Shown here in pieces: positions 35,584 to 45,920 of a stretch of DNA of 64,000 nt. Numbering within the stretch: position 1 is the stretch's first letter; every line of letters starts with the position of its first letter. This DNA is from Anadara kagoshimensis. Lineage: Eukaryota; Mollusca; Bivalvia; Arcoida; Arcidae. The notes beneath the pieces were generated by a model, which made no database searches, had not been told where the DNA came from, and worked only from the letters and a program-made list of their open reading frames with translations. The DNA is taken from NCBI GenBank assembly GCA_021292105.1, contig CM037866.1, positions 1,659,256 through 1,723,255 on the forward strand, read 5' to 3'. The position numbers and the translations under genes are program-made.

Positions 35584-36205
35584 ATGAAAAGTTCAGTTTC
35601 ATACAATCTTCAATTTTGTCAAGCGTCAAAACGTCAAGAGTTTTATGAATATGGGTTGCAATATATACTGTTACCATGTCTTCTACTTGTTGTAATGCTT
35701 TTTTACATACAACATAATTTTCTGTTTTTCATTTTATTTAATAATTTTTCATTTGCATTGACCGTAACAGTAATGGATTGCTAATGTTGAGTTTTGTTAC
35801 ATGTAATAAAGTTACATGCAATAAAGCAATTATACTAAACGTAAAATGAATTTGAATGTGTCTGTAAAACAAAGATGCCCATGTCCCCACCTTTTATCAC
35901 AGGGCAATACCTTCAGCAAATATGACAGCATTGCAGCAAAGGTCAAATTCGATATCATCACAATCCTTTGTACTAAATATCAGAGCAATGGAAAAACTGG
36001 TAAGAAAAAACCGGAAAAAAAGATGACGGAATGACAGAAAAACGGAAGGACGGTTTGACGGATGGAAAAGGTTAACACGTAACATTTCATGTCGGAGACA
36101 TAGAAGTTGATCCACAACAGATGGTTACTCTTCTTTACATGTAAAATTCTGCTCGAATATGTTTTCAGAAATGTAGCACTTATATATCACATGTACCAAA
36201 TGGAA

Positions 36206-37130
36206 CAAGAGCTGTCAGAAGAACAGCATGCCCGCCTGCACATCTAGGTCGATACACAGTCAAAAACTTCCTTATAACAATTTATGAATTAATATGTAAC
36301 AATTATTGTATTTACAAAATCAGAGTAGGCAAAAGTTATTTCTTAATATTTGAATTCTGATGGCAATTTGGTGGATAAAAACCAAAATAATTGCTATGCA
36401 AAAATTCTAAGTAAACAACTGAATACGCGATACAGATGACTTTGACCTTGATCTCCAGCCTCTGCAACTTCATCAATGACTCCTAATGTAGTGACAAACA
36501 TATGTTGCTACTGGGATGATAATCCAAGTGATAAGACATAAAACTGCAGAAATGAAAAACTTTAACCAAAAACCTTAACATTGGATACAGATGACATTGA
36601 CCTTGATCTTCAGCTTCTGCAACTTCATCAATGACTCTTAATGTAGTGGCAAACATATGTAGCTACTTGGATGATAATCCGATTGACGAGACATGTAAAA
36701 CTGCAGTAATCAAAAACTTTAATTAAAAACTTTAACATTGGATGCAGATGACCTTGACATTGATTTTCAGACTCTGCACCTTCATCAATGACTCTTAATG
36801 TAGTGACAAACATATGTAGCTACTGGGATGATTATCCAATTAATAAGACATATAAAGCTGCAGAAATGAAAAATTTTAACCAAAAACTCAAACACTGAAA
36901 ACAAGATGACCTTGACCTTGATCTTCAGCCTCTGCAACTTCATCAATGACTCTTAATGTCGTGACAAACATATGTAGCTACTGTGATGATAATCCAATTG
37001 GTAAGACATATAAAACTGCAGAAATGAAAAACTTCAACCAAAAACTTTAACATTGGACGCTGACGCTCACGCTCACGCTCACGCCGGGGGTATGACATAA
37101 GCCCTTCTGTACTTCGTACAGGCGGGCTAA
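36206..37130 (+). mobile_element. Complete pearl/Helitron-like element with four ~157-bp core repeats
   Basis: Left end CAAGAGCTGTCAGAAGAACA contains the stem GCTGT/ACAGC. Four tandem copies of a ~157-bp core follow (GACCTTGATCTTCAGCCTCT-type words near 36445, 36600, 36757, 36914), then a GACGCTCACGCTCACGC microsatellite, CCGGGGGTATGACA, the stem CTGTAC/GTACAG and the terminus GCGGGCTAA. The paralogous empty site at 25725 (GGAA|AAATGCACACG) shows insertion into an A run with no duplication or loss. Structure fits non-autonomous Helitron-like or pearl elements; no Rep/helicase is encoded. Confidence 0.8.
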
Positions 37131-37479
37131 AAATGCACACGACTGAAAGGCTTCTTGTCTAACATGCACAGAAGTTTAAATATGAAAAGTTCAATTTCAT
37201 TTAATTTTGCATTTTGTCCGTCGTTTGTTCAACTTCAAGGGTTTTATGAATATGGGTTGCAATAATTTTGTTATTATGTCTTCTACTTGTTGATAATACT
37301 TTTTCACATACAACATTATTATCTGTTTTTCATATAATTTAATCATTTTTATTTGGATGTACCGTAACAGTAATGGATTGGTAATGCTTAGTTTTGTTTC
37401 ATGTAATCAAGCATTATACGATTTGTTTCAAGGTATTTTTTAAAAAAAATGCATGATTTACAAAAACATTGACGGTGCA

Positions 37480-37636
37480 GTGATAGGGTTATATATATAT
37501 ATATATTCCAAATAAAAATTCTTAAATCATTTCTAATACATCATCAATTTTCGTATATTTAAAGTCACCAATGAAACACTTAAATTTTTTAAAACAAATG
37601 CATGATTTAAAAAAAATTGATGGTGCAGTGATAGGG

Positions 37637-37715
<79 letters not shown>
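37480..37715. repeat. (TA)n tracts and internal duplication in the E module
   Basis: Two long TA runs (37488-37506 and 37640-37710) each follow a copy of TGCAGTGATAGGG, about 150 bases apart, where the left block has one copy and a short TA run. Confidence 0.85.
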
Positions 37716-37718
<3 letters not shown>

Positions 37719-39883
37719 CATATAAAAAAATTCTTACATCATTTCCAATGCTATTTGTATACTTTCAAGTACCCAATGAAACACTTAAAAGCAGGATTTT
37801 ACCTACACAAACTAAAACATAGGTTAGCAAATAGAACAAAACTTAAATGATTCTCCAAATTGCCACATACTTCAATGAATGATGAGTGAATTGTCGGTCA
37901 ACGTAAACCGATATTAGAAAATGAAAAATAAAGAAATATACGTCCATAAATGATGATTGCATGGACTGATTGAAACTAAACTAAAACCAAACAGATGTTA
38001 ACAAATAGAAATAACACCTGAAATACCTGCATATGTTTTCTAGCTAAAAGTTAGTAAATACAATCAAATGACAAATACATGTAATTGCTTGATAGCACAT
38101 TGCCGGGGGATCCTTAAGCTTGGAATACCCAGCACTGACACAAACCTCCATGTTACATGAGTAAATAACTTGGATATGACCTACACCAAGTTAAACGAAA
38201 GACACAAAATGAAAAACTGAAGTACCCGAAATGTCATATTCGTCAATACATCAGTGAGTTTATGGATATATAAAACACATAAACCACAACAGCATTTCAG
38301 AGACAGAAATTACACATGATGTACTCATAAATTGTCATATAATTAATGAATTGCCGGGATGTGAACTACGCAAACTACACTAGAAGTTAGCAAATACTAT
38401 CCAACATCAACTAAATGGAATTGTCGTGCATTTTAATGTATGAAAGCTTGATATCACATACATTGTAACAGGGGCATCCTTTTTGTTGTTTGAAAATAGA
38501 AATTGATTTAATGCCGTTTTCATGCCCACTGCCTTAAAACACATTAAAGTCTTATCATTATGTAGTGAAATTCTACTTCATAAACACCAGCTAAATAAAA
38601 CCTCAGGATTACCTATCAGTTAACGCTAAACTTTAAAATGTTCGCATTTCTTTGCAAATATTCAAACATTGTAAAAAAGTTTAGACAGTTTGTTTATAAT
38701 ACATATAGTATACAAACCCATTCTGGGCAACAAAGGCAGGATCTATATCATTCTATTGGCAATAAGGTTTTTTCATTTTATACAAAATGAAGATCTGTTT
38801 TCCATATTGGGCCCTTTTATGATGGTGGGCCCTCATGTCACATTTCAGTCCCCTTATGAAAAATATTTTTGGTTCAGAGTGGGCCAGTTTGAGATGATGG
38901 GCCCTTGTGCGTAATTATCTTTTCAAGAATGACATAGCTTCTCGATAATGAAAGTTTGAATAATTAAATACACAATTTGTCAAACTGTGCTGAAAGAACA
39001 GTGAGACAAAGAAATTATAAATAAAACTTCTCTAAAAACCTACTGCATTTATTATTTATGAATGCATCAATTCACACGACGTTAAGACTTCTTGTTTAAC
39101 AGGCAAAAAAGTTTAAAAGTTTAAATATGAAAAGTTCAGTTTCATACTTCAATTTTGTCACGCGTTTCTCCAATGTCAAGAATGTTAGGAATATGGTTGG
39201 CAACATTTTCTGTTAACATGCCTTCTACATGTTGTAATCCTTTTTTACATAGTACATATTTTTCTGTTTTTCATTTTATTTAATTATTTTTCATTTGTAT
39301 TGACTGTAGCAGTAATGGATTGCTAATGTTGAGTTTAAATACATGTTATAAAGCAATTATACGTTACCTTAAGATGAATTTTAATGTGTATGTATAACAA
39401 AGGGATGCCAGTCCATTTCGAATATTATTATAGAAGGGACCGTACTTGTCACGTGAAAATATTATCTTAATTAGTTGTCAGATTTTTAAATGTGTTAATC
39501 GGAACACTGACAAATTGTTTAAAATTTGGTAAGATAATGCAAATTCCGAATCAGTTTACAAAACTTAAATGTCATTCAATTATTTTAAAGCGACTGGTGT
39601 TGATGAAAGATCTCCAACGTGACAAATGCAAAAACTATGTATCTTGATTGAATTGGTGTATGTAACCATATTTGTCAATGTGTGGCATAATTCTGTGTTA
39701 TCAAAAACAGCAGAGAATAAAATTTGTATTTTCCCAAATTTTTTTATCTGATGTATCATAATAGTTAACTATTGGTTAAATCAACTAATATCGTGTCTGC
39801 AAAAGCATGCGACAGTAATACAATATAAAGTCATTTCAGTATAAAATTGACCTATATAAGGCAGACCGCCACATTATAGAATC

Positions 39884-40222
39884 ATGCTTAAGAAAGAAAG
39901 GTTACATTTGAAACTCTATGACAAACGTGATGACTTCGATTTTTCTATTGTCAATTTTCCTTTTCTGTGCAGTAATATACCCGCTTCTCCTGCTTATGGC
40001 GTATTTGTTTCCCAATTAATACGCTATGGTAGAGCGTGTTCCCACTACGGGGACTTTATACATAGAATCAGGATGCTTTCTACTAAATTACTTACTCAAG
40101 GATATTGCAAACCTAGGCTTATTAAAGCCCTTAAAAAGTTTTACGGGCGTCATCACAGTATTTTCGAAAAGTTTGATGTCTCTGTAACCAGGATTGTCCT
40201 GGATATATTTGACGTCTCATAG
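39884..40222 (+). pseudogene. Reverse-transcriptase-type C-terminal fragment (retroelement fossil)
   Basis: The 112-residue frame contains KLYDKRDDFDFSIVNFPF, then PASPAYGVFVSQLIRYGRAC and, near its end, KKFYGRHH. I recognise this as the C-terminal segment that follows the polymerase domain in a retroelement reverse-transcriptase family common in marine invertebrates. The upstream polymerase core is absent from the window, so this is a fragment. I cannot assign the clade with certainty. Confidence 0.6.
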
Positions 40223-40430
40223 TTCCATGTTCCTTTCACACAATTTTGATTGTTCACGTGACGGGTGTAGCTAGCTAAACAGGAGGTGCTTACCCTTTTG
40301 GAGCACCCGGCCTCACTTCCCTGGTGGAAGTTCACGTGACTTACCTGACTCGTCAGTTCCAAAGTTTTTACTTTGCTTTTGGATTCTGTTTTGGACATGG
40401 ATAAGTATGTTTTTTTATGATGATGATTAT
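40223..40430 (+). mobile_element. 3' tail of the same retroelement fragment
   Basis: It includes GGAGGTGCTTACCCTTTTGG and GAGCACCCGGCCTCACTTCC, a tail sequence typical of this retroelement family, and fades out near 40420. Confidence 0.5.
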
Positions 40431-41268
40431 ATATTATTGCTTATTAATACTTTAATGTCAAGACCAAAACCTTGATAACAATAACCTGTTAAATTAAGTT
40501 ACTACTAATATTCGGTCAATATTTCCCCCATGTCATTCAAAACGAATTTATTTACATAATTCATAATTATTTATTAAAAATTGTCAAGTTTATTAAAATG
40601 AAATATATTTGTAATTTTCACAAATATATTCTTCCTAGATTTAACATGATTACAATTAGTCAAAAAGAATTTCATTTCCAATACCCCGAGAAAAACATTT
40701 TAAAGAACATAAGTTAATCACGTAGAATAGGTTTAATATCTCTAGCCTACTATATCTAAGTAACTTTCATAATGAAATGAACTATAAAAAATGAATTTTA
40801 GTTCCAACACATGTGAATATTTCTATTAATATTCCATATAAGGGCCGATCACAGATAAACCATGAATATCGTGTTCTAGCACAACCATGCACCATGCTAC
40901 ATAAACAGTTTATGAACTAGAGGACTCGCAAACTAAAAAATCAAACGATATATTAAACTCATAATGTCACTTTGCTCTTAAGATGTCTTGTATTTCATTT
41001 TCATTGATATATACGTAGAAGGGATTAATAAGATTACGATGCATTTAATAGTCATTTTTACATGAAGACTTGTAAAAACCAATTAACCAAATATACTCAT
41101 AGTACAAGACAATTTCTGTTCCATTGAAATTTGCTCATCAAACTCGGGAAGAAAGATACTCTATATACCGGTACCAGATACCTGGTACATATGTTTTGAG
41201 TAATTTAATAGTCCGTAATTGCAGGTTTCTGAAATAAAAACATTCTTGATCACTTTGTTCATTTACGT
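40431..41268. other. Intergenic, nothing recognised
   Basis: AT-rich DNA without element ends, coding signal or RNA genes that I could support. Confidence 0.5.
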
Positions 41269-41628
41269 TTACTGTTTATCAAGGTATTCTTTCTTTCTGC
41301 ATCTTCTTTCTTCAGTTAAAGCGACCTTTCTGCTTGATTGTACAATTCTCCTTTTTTTTATCCCTTCTATCTTATGGATTCTAGATAGATGCGTAGGCAA
41401 TTGTTTGAAAAATCCGTGACACATCGGACAGGATAACACGCGTTTTGTTTGCGACTTTACTTTTTTCTTTTTCAGCAGATTTCCCGAAGCCACAGCTTTT
41501 CTGCCTTTTGTAATCATGTCAAGCCTTTTATCAACAGAACGGATCTTATGATACTGTATTAAATGATTTGAAAGTTTTGATTTATAGTCATAGCATATCA
41601 TACATAATCCGCTTCTATCCGAGATCAT
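41269..41628 (-). CDS. Two-C2H2 zinc-finger frame downstream of a SET domain
   Basis: The 119-residue frame has two similar fingers: CMICYDYKSKLSNHLIQYH (residues 9-27; Cys-x2-Cys-x9-His-x4-His) and CPMCHGFFKQLPTHLSRIH in its second half. Both are followed by KI, then basic tails rich in Lys/Arg. The short inter-Cys/His loop and the HL...H pattern differ from classical TFIIIA fingers and resemble fingers seen in some transposon-associated proteins. Its start lies 10 bases below the stop of the SET frame, same strand, in a different frame, and it stays open upstream of the ATG. The two may be one gene whose frames are offset by a G-run slip at about 41649-41653, or two exons. DNA or chromatin binding is inferred. 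Confidence 0.55.
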   Translation of the reverse strand: MISDRSGLCMICYDYKSKLSNHLIQYHKIRSVDKRLDMITKGRKAVASGNLLKKKKVKSQTKRVLSCPMCHGFFKQLPTHLSRIHKIEGIKKRRIVQSSRKVALTEERRCRKKEYLDKQ

Positions 41629-41638
41629 TTTCCTAGGA

Positions 41639-42208
41639 TTACAGTATGTTACCCCCTATTTTCTTCCTTCTACAAAATATCCATTGCATCTCCTTTGGCA
41701 CTTCCCTACCTGGTTGACCAATTAAGCATTTAACCGGGTTAAGAGAATCAAAGTAGTTCCAAAAGAGTTCTTCTCCCTGAGATATGTCACAGGCTGCAAA
41801 CATAGCAATTCTTGGTGTCTGTCTATCGTGTACTTGTAGCGGTTTGAACAATTTTAAGTTGGGGTTTCTTGCGTGGTTAATCAGTCGTGCGAATCCATAT
41901 TCAAATTCTCTTGTGGCGTCAATATAATATTTCACATCATTAAAATAAAATTCAAGGCAATAAGACAATTCTTCGTTCGTCTCGTATACTTTTTGTGTGT
42001 TAAGAAACTTATTTACAGAATACTTGACACAGCTACCCTTGTATTCCATTACATAATCGCCTTTTTTAAATGTTCTTTTTGTGAACACTGACCTTCCTCT
42101 TTTATTAATATTCTTGACTACAAAATTTTTGTTGAGATATTCTTTATCTTCTGTTAGCAAACCTTTGAGCATGATTTCTGTTGCTGTCAGATACTGAGAC
42201 ATTTCCAA
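41639..42208 (-). CDS. SET-domain protein, KMT5A-like lysine methyltransferase
   Basis: The 189-residue frame is almost entirely a SET domain. It has RGRSVF (37-42, cofactor-binding turn), FKKGDYVMEYKG (47-58), YYIDATRE (94-101), RLINHARNPN (108-117, the Arg-x-x-Asn-His motif) and GEELFWNYF (145-153, with Tyr152 at the catalytic tyrosine position). The DATRE and INH blocks and compact size match KMT5A/Set8, which monomethylates H4K20. A Trp replaces the usual Leu/Tyr before NYF, and the C-flank is Cys-containing (residues 160 and 179). KMT5A proteins are usually longer N-terminally; I see no upstream exon. The start MEMS is 589 bases from the divergent F-box gene. Substrate is unknown; intactness depends on whether it normally continues into the zinc-finger frame. 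Confidence 0.7.
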   Translation of the reverse strand: MEMSQYLTATEIMLKGLLTEDKEYLNKNFVVKNINKRGRSVFTKRTFKKGDYVMEYKGSCVKYSVNKFLNTQKVYETNEELSYCLEFYFNDVKYYIDATREFEYGFARLINHARNPNLKLFKPLQVHDRQTPRIAMFAACDISQGEELFWNYFDSLNPVKCLIGQPGREVPKEMQWIFCRRKKIGGNIL

Positions 42209-42797
42209 CCACAGAGACAGTCAATCACACATTTAAATATCGCAGATGTATATAAAAGATCTTGGCAAATTAAGATATAGTCTATTAGAATTTAAAACAA
42301 CGTATTTCACTGTAGCACCACTTGAACTCTCCTGTAAGGCTTTGGCATTAGATAACTTACGATTTCAGTTTATGTTACTACTTAATTTTGCTATGCCATT
42401 GGATACACTCTTTGCTTGCTACATTGTTTGAAACACAACAGTATTGCCATCAACAAGTTTAGATTAGAAAATTATTTCTGTGTGTACTTTATATAATTTC
42501 CAATTTTGTCACATACCGGTATATTGTTTGTTGCATAATATACATCCGAAATGTAGCCAGTAATAGCTAAACACGTCGTCACTTGAGAATTAGACTGTTA
42601 CAAGTCCACTTATTAAGTAAGATATTGACCTATTGTATATCGTTGGATTCATCTCATTCTCATATATATATATTGTTTGTGCAGTAACGGATAAACCTCA
42701 GTGCAATCCAAAGCATATCATAAAATGTGTGCAATACTTTCCATGTCCATAGTCAATTAGGTTCCGATATTTCTATAACATGGTGTTTGTATCGTAA
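42209..42797. promoter_or_regulatory. Possible shared upstream region between divergent genes
   Basis: The first ATGs of the SET frame (minus) and the F-box gene (plus) face away from each other across 589 bases. A bidirectional promoter is inference from layout; I found no convincing TATA box, only AT-rich runs such as the (TA)n near 42660. Confidence 0.25.
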
Positions 42798-42826
42798 ATG
42801 GACATGGAGAACTGCATTGGCAGTGG
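42798..42826 (+). CDS. First coding exon of an F-box/LRR gene
   Basis: ATGGACATGGAGAACTGC begins a 29-base coding stretch (MDMENCIGSG) ending GG|GTAAGT at phase 2. It joins exactly to the acceptor TTGATTTCAG|A at 44371, restoring a Gly codon and leading into RKEDQSS and the F-box. A short first exon is typical for such genes. Support is the phase match and the strong donor. Confidence 0.5.
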
Positions 42827-44370
42827 GTAAGTAACATTTTTTGTTTATTCAAAAAAATTTCTATTGAAATACATTGCTCCAATCTGCATAATAAGTTTTC
42901 TGAATCATGAATTTTGTTTCATAACTAAACTGCTGACATTTTTTCACCTGTAAATGGAGATGTCACATTCTTGCACTGAACATAAATTCAGCATGTGGTG
43001 CTGAGTTGAATAACATCTTATGATATAACTGTTGCTACTACTGGTTAAACAGAGGATCACCACTTGGACACTAAGTTAAAAACCTGTAGAGACTTTTTTC
43101 AAAAAAGGAAATATAATAAACTGTTATATAGAAAATAAAATTTATTTTTTTTAATTATCTCACTAAAGGCATTCCTCTTAGTTTAGTACATATAAATAAA
43201 ATTAATTGTAAAGTTAAATTTTCCTCTCCGTGTCCTCTAGGTTATTAAAATATTTAGAAGATGCTAAATTTCCCCGCCAAAGTATTATGTTACCACAGAA
43301 GAGATTTTATTATTTCAGTGAGAGGAAAGAAAGAAGATAGTGTGTTAAATTCTGTTAAAACCCTGATTTTATTATGTTTTCACATGACAAGACAATTACG
43401 TTTTGCTTATAATTATGAATCGTCATGTTACTAGTAATTTTGTAATTTGAAACATTCTTGAGTTATAAATTGGAGGAAATTGTTTTGTAGATTCCATCAC
43501 GCTCCTAGTAATTAATAAATTATTCCAACCTTGAGAATTGATGACTATGAATTGTTTTTAATGCACTAAATTTTAAGGCAGGTCAGCAGTATGTAATTTA
43601 TCAGTAATGCTAACACGTGGTTTATTATAAATTCCGCAACATTTGTGATCCAATTTATAAATAAGTCCCTCCCTTGCAGCTTTTGTAAAAACGAAGGTCA
43701 TTCCTCGACCTTTAATTTAACACATGAGTATAAATTGTGCAGTTATTAGTCCGAATAAAAAATTGTGCCTTAACATAGTTGTATCTGGGCATACAAACTT
43801 GAGAGAAAGAGCTAGGTTTCCACACATTGAAAACTATTAGTTGCCCAATTGCCACAAATTGTGAAAGAATAGTGCTTATTGAAGTATTTTTCCATAAAAT
43901 TGCTAAAAAGGGATATTTTTTAAATTAAATTCTCTGAAAGTAATAGCCAATGGCTATTTTTACAACCAAGATTGGAAACATAGAAATACAAATATACCAC
44001 TCCCAGATCAATATCATACTCGAAAAACGCAAAGCAAAACTTCGCGATAAACATGTGAACTTCCAAATGGTAACAACGACTAATATAAAAGTGAAGATAA
44101 AATGTACGGATAGATCAGGGACATAATTTTGGTCTCCAAAATACTGAGTATAGCCGTAATTTATCTTCTACAATCTTGGAAGACATTCAGTAAAATTTTG
44201 CAAACGGTGTAATAATAACATCTCAGTATTCATAATATAAGCTATAGATTTAAAGATTAGTATGGTAGGTAAATTATCAGATCTTTTCATTTCTTTTCAT
44301 CAAGATAGTTTAAAACTGAACTAATGTAAAATGTCAAAATACTAAACTGTTATGTTTATTTTGATTTCAG
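42827..44370 (+). other. Intron of the F-box/LRR gene
   Basis: The 1.5-kb intron is AT-rich, bounded by GTAAGT and TTTCAG, with no recognised element inside. Confidence 0.45.
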
Positions 44371-45907
44371 ACGCAAGGAAGATCAATCTAGTTTCAGTTT
44401 GATTAATTTACCAGACCAAATATTACTGGAAATTTTAAAATATTTCACTTTATTTGATTTGGTGCAAGTAATAAACAGAACATGTACAAAACTGAATATT
44501 TTGATTAAGAATAATACAATCCTATGGAGGCAATTTCAATTTGATTTTCCAATAACTATTAATGAAGATTCGTTGAAATACATAACAGCCCATTCAAGAC
44601 AATTTACAAACTTGGAAATAGGAAGTTCAGATTTTCAGTGTTCTGCTACTTTGTTTGACTACTATTTCAGCAATATTTATTATCAGGTAAACATCTTGTT
44701 TGGCTTAATTTGAGTAAAGCACCTCTGTCAACTCTATGTTTTCTGAAAGACCTCCCAAACTTAGAAGTATTAGATGTATCATATTGTAAAAACCTCCAGG
44801 ACTGTGATGTTTGTGTAATAAAACATTGCAAGAAAATAGAACAACTATATATATCATATTTGGACATTCAACCAGTTTCTCTTCTGGATATTATTCATTT
44901 CCTACCACACATATTTACTATTGATGCGTCTGGCATTAAATTCAACATTGTACAGATCGAGGAGCTATTATCAGTGTGTTATGATACCCTTTATTTTTTC
45001 GATTTCTCGCTACAAACGTCAGTATTACAAGAACAATTCACACATTTAATTCAGGATGTTTATATTGACTGTATGTTCAAAATTCATCCTGAGTGACCAG
45101 GATATTGACATGCTTTTGTTGTGACACTGACAAAGAAACGGTAAACGAACCTTTCTCATTTGAACCAGAAATAAATTTGAATTATGAACCTTCATTGGAA
45201 TCAGTATCTGTTAATATAGATGAACTTCCATCAACATCTATCCGGTTCAACTTCGATGATTTATTTAGTGATGTAAAAGGCTAATTCTGATGAAAATAAC
45301 AATAAAGTTAATGGCGATAGTAGTGAAACAGAAACAATGTCTGAGGGTGATTGATTGATTGAATAATTGAGTGTAACGTCCCAGTCAAGAATATTTCACT
45401 TATATAGAAAAGTCACCAGCTATTGGTGAAGGTGCAGAACTTTGCGCTTATGGCATTTTGCAGTGAGGGTTCTTTATTGTGGCACGCCTACCGTGACACT
45501 GGGCCTCGGTTTTTGAGGTGTCGTCCGAAAGACCCGTGACTTTCTTAATGTCGAGTGCTTTGCGAAAGAACAGTTACTACCCATTTTCAAGTCTTAGGTC
45601 AGACCGAGGATCGAACCTGAGACCTCCCACTTATGGAGCGAGCATTCTACCAATTGAGCTACCGAAGTGATGTCTCTGAGGTTGAGATAGATTATCTACT
45701 AAAGAAAAACATTGGTACGATGGAAGGTTATGTCGACGGCGAAGAAATCAAGGATAGAAAATCAAGAAAGAGTGTCATAAACAAGGAAAAGAAGCCAGAA
45801 TCTGATAGGTTGTACTTCGAAAATATTATTTTACATTGTGAGAAGAGTAGTAAGAAAACAGAAAAGAGAAATCAGTTTGAACCTCAAAAGCGAGGAGTTC
45901 AATTCAC
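44371..45907 (+). pseudogene. F-box/leucine-rich-repeat gene body, frame-disrupted
   Basis: An F-box opens the exon (INLPDQILLEILKYFTLFDL, then CTKLN and LWRQF), the motif that binds Skp1 in SCF ubiquitin ligases. Leucine-rich repeats follow (HLVWLNLSKAPL, LPNLEVLDVSYCKNL, KIEQLYISYL). The F-box frame passes to the LRR frame near 44670-44690, the LRR frame ends at TGA 45094-45096 while an overlapping frame (45093-45284) continues sensible acidic text, and another offset follows near 45280. A SINE then splits the coding text between SETETMSEGD and DVSEVEIDYLL; the tail is Lys/Glu-rich and ends at 45920 or a CACAG|GTAAAA donor at 45907. The simplest reading is a decayed host gene. Sequencing errors could explain some offsets, but not the SINE. 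Confidence 0.6.
45351..45669 (-). mobile_element. tRNA-derived SINE inserted in the F-box gene tail
   Basis: On the minus strand the head reads GGTAGCTCAATTGGTAGAAT (A-box) with B-box GGTTCGATCC. The body contains the 'aagtgaaatattcttgactg' segment and the tail is (CAAT)n at 45351-45362. The flanks ATGTCTGAGGGTGA (45337-45350) and ATGTCTCTGAGGTTGA (45670-45685) look like a diverged target duplication. Confidence 0.8.
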
Positions 45908-45920
45908 AGGTAAAAAGTAA

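Larger units (their letters stand above)
25131..39420 (+). repeat. 14-kb array of long modular direct repeats
   Basis: Four modules recur in fixed order: C (about 750 bp, from 'ttagacagtttgtttataat'), A (about 305 bp, 'gtctgtaagacttagcataa'), D (up to 645 bp) and B (about 365 bp, 'gaaaagttcagtttcataca'). Full C-A-D-B units are about 2.05 kb; others have shortened D or C. A more diverged block (B, A', B'', E) flanks the array on both sides (25131-27060 and 35584-38680). No transposase, terminal repeat or target duplication for the whole array was found. Confidence 0.85.
35584..39420 (+). repeat. Right flanking block of the array
   Basis: B (35584-35929), A' (35930-36205), a 925-bp insertion, B'' (37131-37446), E (37447-38685, containing an internal ~160-bp duplication and (TA)n), a partial C (38686-39050) and a diverged B (39120-39420). 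It mirrors 25131-27300 in order and orientation. Confidence 0.8.

Noticed and set aside
40153-40398. 81-codon minus-strand frame
   Set aside because: Antisense of the retroelement C-terminus and its tail.
45633-45920. Separate 95-codon gene starting MERAFYQLSYRS
   Set aside because: Its first residues are the antisense of the SINE tRNA head; the rest is the tail of the F-box gene.
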